Shown in pieces: positions 46,757-55,603 of a stretch of DNA of 64,000 nucleotides. Below the pieces are notes generated by a model that had not been told where the DNA came from, made no database searches, and worked only from the letters and a program-made list of their open reading frames with translations. The stretch's first letter is position 1, and every line of letters begins with the position of its first letter. The stretch lies in the NCBI GenBank assembly GCA_029261295.1, contig JAJDBP010000017.1:372001-436000 (forward strand), read 5' to 3'. This stretch comes from Nitrospirales bacterium. GTDB taxonomy: Bacteria; Nitrospirota; Nitrospiria; Nitrospirales; UBA8639. The position numbers were made by a program, and so were the translations under genes.

Positions 46757-47366
46757 ATGCTTCATCAATCGAATTTCCAACCCTCATCTTCAGATATTGT
46801 CATTGAAGGCCTTCAGGTCAAAACTTTGAAAATCCCAGATATTAAAATTTTCCGTGCAGAAGCTAAGCAGGATATTCGGGGTAAATGTTGTGCCAACCTT
46901 TAATAGCCTGTTTTTTGAATCATTGGGCATTCATTTTCAGGTTCTCCATGAGAACCACTGTTCCTCTCCAGAAAGTGGTACGATTCGAGGATTTCATTAC
47001 CAACTCCCACCTCATGGACAAGCTAAGCTCATTCGAGTATGCCAAGGGAGAATTCTGGACGTAAGCATTGATCTTCGAAAAAGCTCTTCAACCTTTGGAC
47101 AACATGTCAAAGTGGAATTGGAGCCAAATGACTGGAACCAAGTTTTCGTTCCAGAAGGGTTTGCTCATTGCTATTGTACCTTAGAACCTCATACTGAAGT
47201 AAATTTTAAACTTGGATCTCCATTTGCCCCATCCTTTGCCCGAGGACTCACGTGGAACGACCCTGACCTTGGCATTTCCTGGCCCGTCTCAGAAGAAACG
47301 GCTATCGTCCTGAAACGCGACCTCGACAGACCAAAATTTTCTACCATCACGGAATGGTTTCCTTAA
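46757..47366 (+). pseudogene. dTDP-4-dehydrorhamnose 3,5-epimerase-like gene with a frameshift
   Basis: The frame from GTG 46854 (170 residues) encodes most of an RmlC-like cupin: TIRGFHYQLPPHGQAKLIRV, ILDVSIDLRKSSSTF, VFVPEGFAHCY and GLTWNDPDLGISWP. Its N-terminal strand is missing. ATG 46757 in another frame encodes IEGLQVKTLKIPDIKIFRAEA-like sequence ending QDIRG, the expected family D-x-R-G motif, and then goes off into a stop codon. Removing one base in the GTAAATG stretch (46881-46887) would join the two parts into about 202 residues with DIRGNVVPTF at the joint. So it is either a broken gene or a single-base sequencing error. It is one of the few plus-strand genes in the locus and overlaps the Nudix gene tail to tail by 20 bases. 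Confidence 0.7.
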
Positions 47367-47847
47367 GCCCCTCATCCCTCAGGCAAGTTTTATGATGATA
47401 GAGAAACAGAGCAAACGCATCGTAGGGGGTTACTCGTAATTTCTCAAAAATATCATTCCCCTCAAATACTTCCATTCCATCCCCTTCATGGAGAACTAAC
47501 GCTGCCTGTTCTTCTGGAGAAATGTTAATAAGATAATACGTTCGATAATAACTCCGAAGACCAATTGGGTCTAGGTCAAAATCAAAACGAGAAAAATATG
47601 TGACCTGCGAAGGTTGAAATTCAATTTCTTCATTTAATTCACGTGCGAGTGCCTCAAGAGGCTCTTCTCCCTCCTGCACACCTCCCCCAAAACACCCCCA
47701 ATGCCCCGGATACCAAATATGCGGAACATTATCACGATGTTGGAGTAAATAACGCCCAACTCCAACCGTGATAATAGCCGCAACGGCATCGCCAACTTGG
47801 AGTTGCCCCTGATCAATCCGGCCTATTGAGGTGTCGGGCAACTTCAT
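47347..47847 (-). CDS. Nudix hydrolase
   Basis: The 166-residue protein has a complete Nudix box from G55 to E74: G55 then E61, and R69-E70-L71-N72-E73-E74, giving the GX5EX7REUXEE pattern and Mg2+ site. The strands before it (AVAAIITVGVGRYLLQHRDN and WGCFGGG) are typical. In glycan loci Nudix proteins often hydrolyse nucleotide sugars such as GDP-mannose, but the final Gly of the box is not clear and substrate residues cannot be assigned. Its 3' end overlaps the convergent rfbC-like gene. Confidence 0.88.
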   Translation of the reverse strand: MKLPDTSIGRIDQGQLQVGDAVAAIITVGVGRYLLQHRDNVPHIWYPGHWGCFGGGVQEGEEPLEALARELNEEIEFQPSQVTYFSRFDFDLDPIGLRSYYRTYYLINISPEEQAALVLHEGDGMEVFEGNDIFEKLRVTPYDAFALFLYHHKTCLRDEGLKETIP

Positions 47848-48018
47848 AATGAAAAAACCCGGACGTCTGATCGACCCATCATGTCAATCTCATGCACTCA
47901 AACACAATCCAATTCAAAAATATTTCCCAAAAGCCTAACGCTCTTCCCCTCTCCCCAAAAGCTATCCTTTTAAGAAAGACGCAACCTACTGCGGTATTCA
48001 AACCTTCTAAGTATCAGC

Positions 48019-48786
48019 CTACATCATTCGATAACGTTCTCCGGGTTTGGCCAATATGGAATCTGGTGAAAAATCTAGCCGATTAGTCACAACCCGTACC
48101 ATATCTGCTGACTTGAATGCCCGACAAATCGTATTGTCTATCCTTGTAATTTTCAGCAATCCTTCTCTGGCTAATTCATCTTGGAATTGGAAATAATTCC
48201 GAGGAAGAAACTGATGCCGTCGAAGGCACACTTGCTTTTCTTCCCCTTTTCGGGTCCGACAGATATAGGTTTCTTTTTGGGAAGCTGGTCGAAGATACAC
48301 CTCAGGAGCCACCGTTTCTTCCACTGCATGAATAAGCGTACAGCAGTCGATAGAAATTCCCATCAGGAGAATCCAACCATTGCGGTTCGCATGTAAACCG
48401 AATGGACTTCTGGCAGAACATGGAGTTTCATCGAGATGGTGAGAGCTAAGAAGTTCTGATGCTAGTGCCCCTCTTCCAGCAACTGAATGGGTCGGATGAC
48501 AACTACGTGTATCCGCATATTTTTGACGAAAGATCTCAGTTAGAATCCCAGTATTGGATGGAGTATGAAGCTCCTCAAAAATTGGGTGCGCTTTATTCAC
48601 AAATCGCCAAGACATCGTGGGCATCAACAACGTCCCGGGCTCCATATAACCAACCAACTGATTTAAAATCCCAATAGGATCGTGTCCATCCTTGGATAAC
48701 TGCTTAAAGGCACTATGCACCATTAGGACCCCTTCGGGCTCAATACCCAGAAGCTCGAGAGCCTTTTTCACCGGGAAAGGGGCCAT
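48019..48786 (-). CDS. AAC(3)-family acetyltransferase, probably acting on a sugar
   Basis: The 255-residue protein has the aminoglycoside 3-N-acetyltransferase fold signatures: VHSAFKQL, LLMPTMSW and SCHPTHSVAG (H97, H100), the acetyl-CoA/catalytic segment, then LLMGISIDCCTLIHAVEE. Members of this family in O-antigen clusters acetylate amino sugars, and the position between a Nudix and a carbamoyltransferase gene favours that. It does not by itself suggest antibiotic resistance. The carbamoyltransferase gene ends 14 bases upstream, so the two are probably co-transcribed. No clear SD precedes ATG. Confidence 0.82.
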   Translation of the reverse strand: MAPFPVKKALELLGIEPEGVLMVHSAFKQLSKDGHDPIGILNQLVGYMEPGTLLMPTMSWRFVNKAHPIFEELHTPSNTGILTEIFRQKYADTRSCHPTHSVAGRGALASELLSSHHLDETPCSARSPFGLHANRNGWILLMGISIDCCTLIHAVEETVAPEVYLRPASQKETYICRTRKGEEKQVCLRRHQFLPRNYFQFQDELAREGLLKITRIDNTICRAFKSADMVRVVTNRLDFSPDSILAKPGERYRMM

Positions 48787-48800
48787 TTTATATTTCTATA

Positions 48801-50420
48801 TTATGGTTTTGTGACAACAAAATTTCCCATAATCAAAGCATCAAGGCCGCAACCATAAAACGTCATGAGAGCATCACGAGGCGTCTCCACAATCGGTTGA
48901 CCTTTTAAATTAAAACTGGTGTTCAAAATAATAGGCACTCCGCTCTTTTTGGAATAATTTTTTATTAGCTCATAATAGACTTCATTCGTTGAACTATTCA
49001 CCGTTTGCACTCTGGCCGTCCCATCAACATGCACGACAGCAGCCATTTGATCAGCCTGTTCTTCCACGGCATCCAAGGTGAAGGTCATATAGGGAAACTC
49101 TTTTCGGTCATGAGTATGAAACCATGTTCCCACATCCTCTTGAAGAATTGACGGGGCAAATGGACGAAATTCTTCACGATATTTGATACGGGCATTCACA
49201 AGATCCCGAATATCCGTCGTCCCACAATTTGCAAGAATTGAACGATTCCCAAGTGAACGAGCCCCAGACTCCGAACGCCCTTGATACCAACCAATTATCT
49301 TTCCATTGGCCAGTAATTCTGCTCCGGGCTCAACGGGGTCATCCACTTCCTCAAAACGACATCCATTAGCCTCAAGTTCCTGACGAATACTTTCATTTGA
49401 ATAATTAGAGCCAAGATAAGGATCCCAAAGCTGCCAAGGCGAATCACCCAACAATTTCGCACCATGGTAAGCACATCCCACCGCTAATCCACGATCTGAA
49501 GCTACAGGTGGCACATACACCTGATCTAAATATTCGGAATCAAGCAATCGCCTGGTCGCAGAACAATTCAACGCCACTCCACCGGCAAAACAGAGGTTTC
49601 GCACCCTAGGTAGTCGGGAATGGAGTTCTTCAACCGTACTCAACAAACATTCCTCCAACATCAGTTGAGTACTCCGAGCAACATCTCGATGGAAATCCTC
49701 AACCGGGGCACCCGGCAATCGATTCGGACGTCCGAGCAAATCAGCAAGTTTTTGAGAATACACCGGTTCAAAGGGTGATTTGGGTGCCGGATTATTTCTC
49801 ACAAATGACCAATCAAACTCCCACCCACCTTTGACAGGCCGCAGAATTGATGAAAGATCAATAGTCGGTTTCCCATAGGGGGCTAGTCCCATAACTTTGT
49901 ATTCATCGCCATCCTCAAAACCAAGATAATACGTCATTAAGGTATAAAAGAATCCTAGAGATGAGGAAGTAGGAATCGTTTCGAGAACCTTGATGCCTTC
50001 CCCCCTCGTCGCATGGGCAAACATTCCACAAGAACCATCACCTGCCGCATCCAGTGAGAGGCAAAGCGCCTCCTCTAAACCTGACCCATAAAAAGCAGTT
50101 GCCAGGTGTGCTTCCTGATGATGAACCTTTTCCAGCCGAGGGCATGACCCAAAGAGATGCCGAAGATAATCCCTCCACCGATCTCCAATATCGTCATAGG
50201 TCACTCCAGGAGTCACAATCAAATCGATATCTTTCCATTGAATATTCGCCTGCGCCAAACAGGCCTTTATCGCCCGATGTGGAAGATATCCATAACAGGA
50301 TTTAATTCGGAGATACCGTTCTTCCTCACAATGAGCGACAATTCGCCCATTCACAGAAAGAGCTGCCGCAGGTTCATGTTGTCCGATCGTGACACCTCCA
50401 TGTAAACCTAAAACAATCAT
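48801..50420 (-). CDS. NodU/CmcH-family carbamoyltransferase
   Basis: The 539-residue enzyme has the two-part carbamoyltransferase layout. The N-terminal Kae1-like domain has GGVTIGQHEPAAAL, VHHQEAHLATAF (metal-binding HxxxH), SLDAAGDGS and the nucleotide-binding FAGGVALNCSATRRL. The C-terminal YrdC-like domain has GRSESGARSLGNRSILA, KYREEFRPFAPSIL and LNTSFNLKGQPIVETP. The family transfers carbamoyl from carbamoyl phosphate through carbamoyl-AMP to a hydroxyl of a sugar or antibiotic. In this locus it would carbamoylate a glycan residue. ATG 50420 with GGGGA upstream is preferred to a TTG four codons earlier. Confidence 0.92.
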   Translation of the reverse strand: MIVLGLHGGVTIGQHEPAAALSVNGRIVAHCEEERYLRIKSCYGYLPHRAIKACLAQANIQWKDIDLIVTPGVTYDDIGDRWRDYLRHLFGSCPRLEKVHHQEAHLATAFYGSGLEEALCLSLDAAGDGSCGMFAHATRGEGIKVLETIPTSSSLGFFYTLMTYYLGFEDGDEYKVMGLAPYGKPTIDLSSILRPVKGGWEFDWSFVRNNPAPKSPFEPVYSQKLADLLGRPNRLPGAPVEDFHRDVARSTQLMLEECLLSTVEELHSRLPRVRNLCFAGGVALNCSATRRLLDSEYLDQVYVPPVASDRGLAVGCAYHGAKLLGDSPWQLWDPYLGSNYSNESIRQELEANGCRFEEVDDPVEPGAELLANGKIIGWYQGRSESGARSLGNRSILANCGTTDIRDLVNARIKYREEFRPFAPSILQEDVGTWFHTHDRKEFPYMTFTLDAVEEQADQMAAVVHVDGTARVQTVNSSTNEVYYELIKNYSKKSGVPIILNTSFNLKGQPIVETPRDALMTFYGCGLDALIMGNFVVTKP

Positions 50421-50520
50421 TGATTCCCCCAAAGCATTCGAAGAATGGTTTATAACCTAAGCTACTTTTAGCGATCGTATTTAACGTAAAACAGCTATTG
50501 TTAGAATTAATCCTTTTAAA

Positions 50521-51951
50521 TTAGAAATGTCTCATTGGCACTCCACGAAGAGTTTTCCATATCGTACCGAATCTCTGAAGAATTCTTTTTCGAGCATTTT
50601 CATCTCCGCCAAGAGCTTCTCTCATTCGACTTTTGAGCCGTTCACGTGAGTGGATAAGAGTCGAAGAGATCATCCATATTCTGCCTAACGTGACAATCGG
50701 AATAAAAAATATTCGACGGATCATTGCGTTGAGAGAAACCCCTTTCAAATCCTTGCCCAACTTGGAAGCTGCTCCCTCCTTCCCAATAGGGGCTAATTCC
50801 ATATCCGATAAATATCGTTCTAAAACCTTCTGCGATTCCGCTTCTCGCTTCTCCCAATTTTCCCCAAGGTTTTCGGCATGCCATTTCACAGAAAGGAAAA
50901 ATATTTGTAGCTTAAGTGAATCAAAAATTCCGCTTAATAAAGCTGCACGGAGAATTCCACCTTTGACCCACTCTCCTACTACCGGAAGTCGTTTGACAAA
51001 ATTGGGGGTAATACTCTGGGGACGATCAGCGAGAGGAGCCCAACTCACCAACATCACTTCATCTGAATCCCTCACGATATACATATCCTGAGGATCTTTA
51101 AAGTTTTGAAAGACATAGTCTCCATCCAAAGTCCACGTATCAAAGGTTGAGGTATCATGAGATTCGATCGCTGAATAATCACAAAGTAGGGGAGCCCAAC
51201 TGAGTGAATGTAGAATAATTCCTTCTTCACCCTGAACATTCCACCAACAGGCACAAGGAAAACTCGAAAAATAGGGAGCATCCCATTCATACCGTTGAGT
51301 CTGACTATGAAAACTTCGGAGGCCCGCTTTAACCAATTGGCGACCTGAAAGAGATAAGGGAAGACCGGTCTTTGAGTGAGCTTCCTCTGCTTTCAAAAAC
51401 CCAAGAGATCGAAGATTGGCAAAAAGTGGCTCTTCCCCAAATCTGAGTGCAGCAGTAAGCACGACTTTAAATCCGGCTTGTGCAGATTTTATTAATACTT
51501 GAACCGTCCCATCAGAAACCATTAAATCAGGAGTCAAAAAAACTCCATACGCTTTATCACGATAGGCCATTTGGGCAGCCAGCTTATGCCCTATCCCCAT
51601 ATGTTCACAGCCAGACTTATCTTGGGGTGGATCAGGAATTTCTACGAAATGGGGCTCGATACAGTGCTGAAGACTTTTGAAAATCTGAACTTGCCTTAGC
51701 GCTTCCCAATCGTTGGGAGTGGTACAGAAAAGAAATTTATTTCCCTCAATACCCTCAAGTAGAGGAATATTGTTGTGAGAAAGAAGACTTGGCAAGCAAT
51801 AATCACAAAGATAATTTCGAAAGATTTCGCCCCAAAAAACCACGATGAAATAAAATGGTCGAAGGACAGTAGTTCCAGAGCACGCTTCGTGTTCCTGTGA
51901 AATCACTTTTTCAGGTTTGGCCATATTTATTGAAGTTGGCAATGACTTCAT
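50521..51951 (-). CDS. FWG/SDG-family paralogue 5, unknown function, glycosyltransferase candidate
   Basis: The 476-residue protein has all shared blocks: RPFYFIVVFWGEIFRNYL, LPSLLSHNNIPLL, LFCTTPNDW, GIGHKLA, TPDLMVSDGTV, FKVVLTAALRFGEE, HSQTQRYEWDAPYF, HSLSWAPLLCDYSAI, TLDGDYVFQNF and VRDSDEVMLVSW. The C-terminal 150 residues are helical and basic, and differ from the other copies. ATG 51951 is used; the SD is weak (GCAGGAA very close to ATG). It is separated from paralogue 4 by about 8 kb of export and modification genes, and it lies opposite the divergent gene at 52182. Confidence 0.77.
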   Translation of the reverse strand: MKSLPTSINMAKPEKVISQEHEACSGTTVLRPFYFIVVFWGEIFRNYLCDYCLPSLLSHNNIPLLEGIEGNKFLFCTTPNDWEALRQVQIFKSLQHCIEPHFVEIPDPPQDKSGCEHMGIGHKLAAQMAYRDKAYGVFLTPDLMVSDGTVQVLIKSAQAGFKVVLTAALRFGEEPLFANLRSLGFLKAEEAHSKTGLPLSLSGRQLVKAGLRSFHSQTQRYEWDAPYFSSFPCACWWNVQGEEGIILHSLSWAPLLCDYSAIESHDTSTFDTWTLDGDYVFQNFKDPQDMYIVRDSDEVMLVSWAPLADRPQSITPNFVKRLPVVGEWVKGGILRAALLSGIFDSLKLQIFFLSVKWHAENLGENWEKREAESQKVLERYLSDMELAPIGKEGAASKLGKDLKGVSLNAMIRRIFFIPIVTLGRIWMISSTLIHSRERLKSRMREALGGDENARKRILQRFGTIWKTLRGVPMRHF

Positions 51952-52181
51952 TTCCTGCTTATTTCCTGGACTCTAGGATCAACCCTCACCTTAGGACACT
52001 TGATGGGCCAGCAAACAGAAAAAGTTCATTTTGCCTTTTTTAAAACTACTCAGAGAATCCTTCGATGATTTTGACAACCCTCTATTCAGTTGTTACGCTT
52101 CCTTCCGCTTCTAGAAGCCCTTATCAGACACGTAAATGGGCCTTCCCCATTCTCACCATTTACCAATATCCTTAAACAGGT

Positions 52182-53405
52182 ATGCTGAGACCTGAAGAAC
52201 CACCAAGCTCTTCCCCGCCTCCTCAGTTAACAAGCTTTACCGATACCATTCGAACCGAAGGTTTGGGTTGGATTCTAAGACGACTTTGCTATAGGACACC
52301 CCATACTGCAACCGGTCGAAAAATCCACTTGTGGACGAGAAGAATCCTTGGATGGATTTTAGGTCCACAAAGAACATTTCTTCGGTCATTTTTCCCTTCC
52401 GACATGATAGAAAAAGAAACCTTATATGCATTCTATGACCTTCAGGTAGCCCCCATCACGTTTGACGCAAGTTGGTTTGCAGTTGCTGCAGATCATCGCC
52501 GGATGCAACTTGGCTTTAAACACATCCATTTCATCATTGTCCCTGGAAATTTCCACGGTTTTCGTGAAGAACGGGCACAATATGAAGCATCGATTGATAC
52601 GGCCTCACGATTTTGGAGGCTTCATAATGTGGTTCTTCCTATCCTGACTTTACTCCCTTGTTTCTCAGGTTATTCTGTGCTCCCATCACGAAAAGTCGCC
52701 TATTCATTTTTACAAGGCAACATAGAAGGATCTGCTGTTTACCCCCTATCTTATGAGCCAGCACTACCAATCTCTCATCACCCTTCTGAATTACTTAAAC
52801 CAGACCACCCACCTAATTCAGAAACTGTCTATGGAACCTTACAAAGTCCCACTCAGGGGCTTCGATATGTGAAACATTGGACTGATTCGCGCTTAAGAAA
52901 TCGACGACTTATTACTATCACGTTGCGAGACTATGATTTCATGAAGGAGCGAAACAGTAATATTTCCGCATGGGTAGAGTTTGCACAACGGCTCGACGCC
53001 ACCAAATTCTTTCCAGTTTTTATTCTGGACACCGAACGAACCCTGGACCTAATTCCCGAAGAAATTGAAGGATTTGAAATATTCCGAGAAGCATCATGGA
53101 ATGTTCCATTGCGAATGTCTATATATGAAACGAGTTATTTAAACCTTGGAGTGAATAATGGCCCCATGTTTATGTGCGCATTAAACAGACACACTCGTCT
53201 CCTTATCTTTAAACTTATTACAGCTTCTGTCCCACAAGCCACTGAACAATTGATTGCTTCATTAGGATTTGAAATAGGGGGTCAATTACCCTTTAGCACA
53301 CCATTCCAAAAACTGGTTTGGGACAATGATTCACGTCCGATCATTGAACGAGAATTTCATGCCATGGTGGCGGCCATTGAAAAAGAACCCGACCCTCACC
53401 TGTAA
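52182..53405 (+). CDS. Hypothetical protein, possible GT-B-like glycosyltransferase
   Basis: I do not recognise this 407-residue protein. It has a Pro/Ser-rich start (1-20), a basic helix (30-65) and then alternating strands and helices. The second half has LITITLRDYDFM, FFPVFILDTER and SYLNLGVNNGPMFMCALN; the last resembles the NxGP(M) nucleotide-site strand of heptosyltransferase-type GT-B enzymes. That likeness is weak and I treat it as a guess. It is the only long intact plus-strand gene in the glycan locus, and is divergent from paralogue 5 and convergent with the aminotransferase. No strong SD is visible. Confidence 0.65.
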   Translation: MLRPEEPPSSSPPPQLTSFTDTIRTEGLGWILRRLCYRTPHTATGRKIHLWTRRILGWILGPQRTFLRSFFPSDMIEKETLYAFYDLQVAPITFDASWFAVAADHRRMQLGFKHIHFIIVPGNFHGFREERAQYEASIDTASRFWRLHNVVLPILTLLPCFSGYSVLPSRKVAYSFLQGNIEGSAVYPLSYEPALPISHHPSELLKPDHPPNSETVYGTLQSPTQGLRYVKHWTDSRLRNRRLITITLRDYDFMKERNSNISAWVEFAQRLDATKFFPVFILDTERTLDLIPEEIEGFEIFREASWNVPLRMSIYETSYLNLGVNNGPMFMCALNRHTRLLIFKLITASVPQATEQLIASLGFEIGGQLPFSTPFQKLVWDNDSRPIIEREFHAMVAAIEKEPDPHL

Positions 53406-53450
53406 CTTTGGCAATTCATCTTCTGCGGGTACAGGGGACAATTTATCGCT

Positions 53451-54689
53451 TCAGGATCTAAGATAAAACCTCTCCACTTTTAATATGGCACGGACCACAT
53501 CTTCAATTTCGGGTTCTCCGTAATTTTCATTCAAATACAAATTGAAAGTTTGATCCCGAATAGCTTTGGCATTCGTGCATGGGAAACTATCGGCCAAATA
53601 GGGTTGGACCCATGGCCACTCCGCTACCAAATACTGGTAATGAGGGTTAAGACCAATCCCTTCTTTTTCCATCGCGTGGGCAAATTCCATTTTTCCACAG
53701 GTAATTTTACTCTCATCCACAATAATGGGATAAATGAAAGGAGAATCAGAAGGGGAGTACCCATACGGTTCACAAGCCTTAGACTCCTCCCACACCCTTC
53801 CTGAGATTCCTGCCACGAAAGTTAAACGCCGGACTATGGTGTCGGTCAAACGACCCAATGAAGCCAGACCAATCCCACAAGAAATTTCATCTGTGTGTAA
53901 ATTTAGCGCAGGGAAGAGAAATTCATTAGGGTTCCTATCATCAAAACCCTTCTGCCAACTTGGTTTGCCTCTGTCAGCATGAGCCAAAGCAAGACGAAAT
54001 AGATCGAGGTCCCTAGAATAAACCACTCCGCCGGAAGCTCCTGTCATATGAGCTTTACGATACATTGTGGAAAAGGCTGCAATATCTCCAAAGTTGCCGA
54101 CAAGACGCCCCATCACTTTTGCCCCATGAGCCTGACTACAATCTTCGACAACTTTAAGTCCACGTGCATGGGCCTCATCAACGATGGCTTGAATAGCACA
54201 GGCCTGTCCAAGAGCATGCACCACAACAATCGCTTTGGTGTTAGAACTTATCCGTTCAAGAAGCTGCTCAAGACCAATATTGTAACTGCTGGGCATACTA
54301 TCCATGAGACGCGGAATATGCCCATTGAGAATAATGGCACTAATCGTTCCAGGATCCGTGACAGGAGAAACTAATATTTCACTTTTCTTGGGAAGCTCTA
54401 GGGCGGCAATGGCGACAAATAATGCTGCGGTTCCTGTCGCGACTGAATCCGCATATCCCCCACCCATAACCTCCACAAAGGCTTCGGTGTACATTTTTTC
54501 AAATGAGCCTTGATAGCCCGGATCATTCTTTTGTTCTCGATAAAAAGCCAAAACCTGTTCAATCATTTGGGTCTCGGCTTTTCCGAGCGCCTCACGAAAC
54601 GGCATGGGGGTCGATCGAACAGGCTTGCCACCATGAAGGGCAAGCTTCGTACTATGAAGCGAGATAGGTTGGGGATTAATCGCGGTCAC
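53451..54689 (-). CDS. DegT/DnrJ/EryC1/StrS-family PLP aminotransferase
   Basis: The 412-residue sequence follows the sugar aminotransferase pattern: a GGKPVRSTPMP opening, VATGTAALFVAI, VVEDCSQAHGA (D183 binding the pyridine nitrogen) and FSTMYRKAHMTGASGG with K212 as the Schiff-base lysine. Such enzymes transfer an amino group from Glu or Gln to a keto-sugar nucleotide; AHBA synthases belong to the same family. The GTG start overlaps the transketolase stop (GTGA), so it is coupled to the operon and is its last gene. The keto substrate is presumably made by the SDR or Gfo/Idh proteins upstream. Confidence 0.9.
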   Translation of the reverse strand: MTAINPQPISLHSTKLALHGGKPVRSTPMPFREALGKAETQMIEQVLAFYREQKNDPGYQGSFEKMYTEAFVEVMGGGYADSVATGTAALFVAIAALELPKKSEILVSPVTDPGTISAIILNGHIPRLMDSMPSSYNIGLEQLLERISSNTKAIVVVHALGQACAIQAIVDEAHARGLKVVEDCSQAHGAKVMGRLVGNFGDIAAFSTMYRKAHMTGASGGVVYSRDLDLFRLALAHADRGKPSWQKGFDDRNPNEFLFPALNLHTDEISCGIGLASLGRLTDTIVRRLTFVAGISGRVWEESKACEPYGYSPSDSPFIYPIIVDESKITCGKMEFAHAMEKEGIGLNPHYQYLVAEWPWVQPYLADSFPCTNAKAIRDQTFNLYLNENYGEPEIEDVVRAILKVERFYLRS

Positions 54690-55603
54690 ACCAATTCCAA
54701 TTTCATGGAAATGGCTTCAAGATTTAGCCCATGAGCGGATAGTAAGTCTGCATGACTCCCATAACAATGAATAAATTCATCACGAAGAGTAAACGCATCA
54801 ACTCGGCAGTCTGATCTCTCATCACAAGCTATTTCTTTGACCTGCCCAGCCAAACCTCCTCTTGGCACACATTCTTCGATTACGATGGCTCGCTTATGGT
54901 GAGCGAGCGCTTCAGCAATGCCTTCACGATCCAGGGGCTTCAAGGTATGGGTAGAAACGAGGGACACACTTTGCCCCTTCTGTTCACAAAAGGCCGCAAC
55001 CTGTAAGGCCAATTTCATGATCGGCCCATAACTAAAAATACACACATCATCGCCTTTTTGAAGATAACGGAGTTTCCCAAAAGACCAGGACTCCGCCTGT
55101 TCCGTCAGGTTGGGCTCTCCGGCTTTTCCTAATCGTAGGTATACTGGACCTCGAGTTTGCTCTACACACCAAAGCGTGGCAGCTTTGGTCTCAGCAGGAT
55201 CGCAGGGTGCAATAATGGAGAGATTGGGAATAGCGCTAGCCACCGCCACATCTTCCATTGCATGATGAGTCCCCCCAAGGGTGGAATACGTGACTCCCCC
55301 ACCAATACCAACAACCGTGACTGGAAGATTCTGATAACAGAGATCATCACGGACAAACTCAAATGGGCGAAACAGGGTAAAGGTTGCAATCGTATAGGCA
55401 AAGGGGCGAAGCCCTCGAAGGGCCATCCCCGCACACATTCCAATCATGATTTGTTCGGACACTCCAGTATTGACAAACCGTTCTGGGAAATCTTCACGAA
55501 ACTTTTGGATTGACCCAGCCGGTGAGATATCGGCGACGACAACAGCCAATCGATTCTCACGTGTCCCGGCCTCATAAAACGTATCTGCAAACATATTCCT
55601 CAC
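54686..55603 (-). CDS. Transketolase, C-terminal subunit (split form)
   Basis: At 305 residues this is the pyrimidine-binding plus C-terminal domain half of a transketolase. It has the family segments NTGVSEQIMIGMCAGMAL with the cofactor-activating Glu, ATFTLFRPFEFVRDDLCYQ, and GGTHHAMEDVAVASAIP. It overlaps the N-terminal half by four bases (GTGA), so both chains are made in step. AGAGG precedes the GTG start. Split transketolases of this kind occur in biosynthetic clusters separately from the housekeeping enzyme, and here supply or transfer a two-carbon unit for the locus sugar. Confidence 0.9.
   Translation of the reverse strand: MRNMFADTFYEAGTRENRLAVVVADISPAGSIQKFREDFPERFVNTGVSEQIMIGMCAGMALRGLRPFAYTIATFTLFRPFEFVRDDLCYQNLPVTVVGIGGGVTYSTLGGTHHAMEDVAVASAIPNLSIIAPCDPAETKAATLWCVEQTRGPVYLRLGKAGEPNLTEQAESWSFGKLRYLQKGDDVCIFSYGPIMKLALQVAAFCEQKGQSVSLVSTHTLKPLDREGIAEALAHHKRAIVIEECVPRGGLAGQVKEIACDERSDCRVDAFTLRDEFIHCYGSHADLLSAHGLNLEAISMKLELV

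Noticed and set aside
48019-48786. Aminoglycoside resistance gene
   Set aside because: The AAC(3) fold is shared by sugar acetyltransferases in O-antigen loci, and the neighbours are glycan genes.
50633-51091. 152-codon plus-strand frame opposite paralogue 5
   Set aside because: Antisense to a gene supported by four homologous copies in the window; no family match of its own.
52107-52118. 12-bp palindrome GCTTCTAGAAGC between divergent genes
   Set aside because: No spacer, no second copy and no linked regulator, so an operator role has no support.
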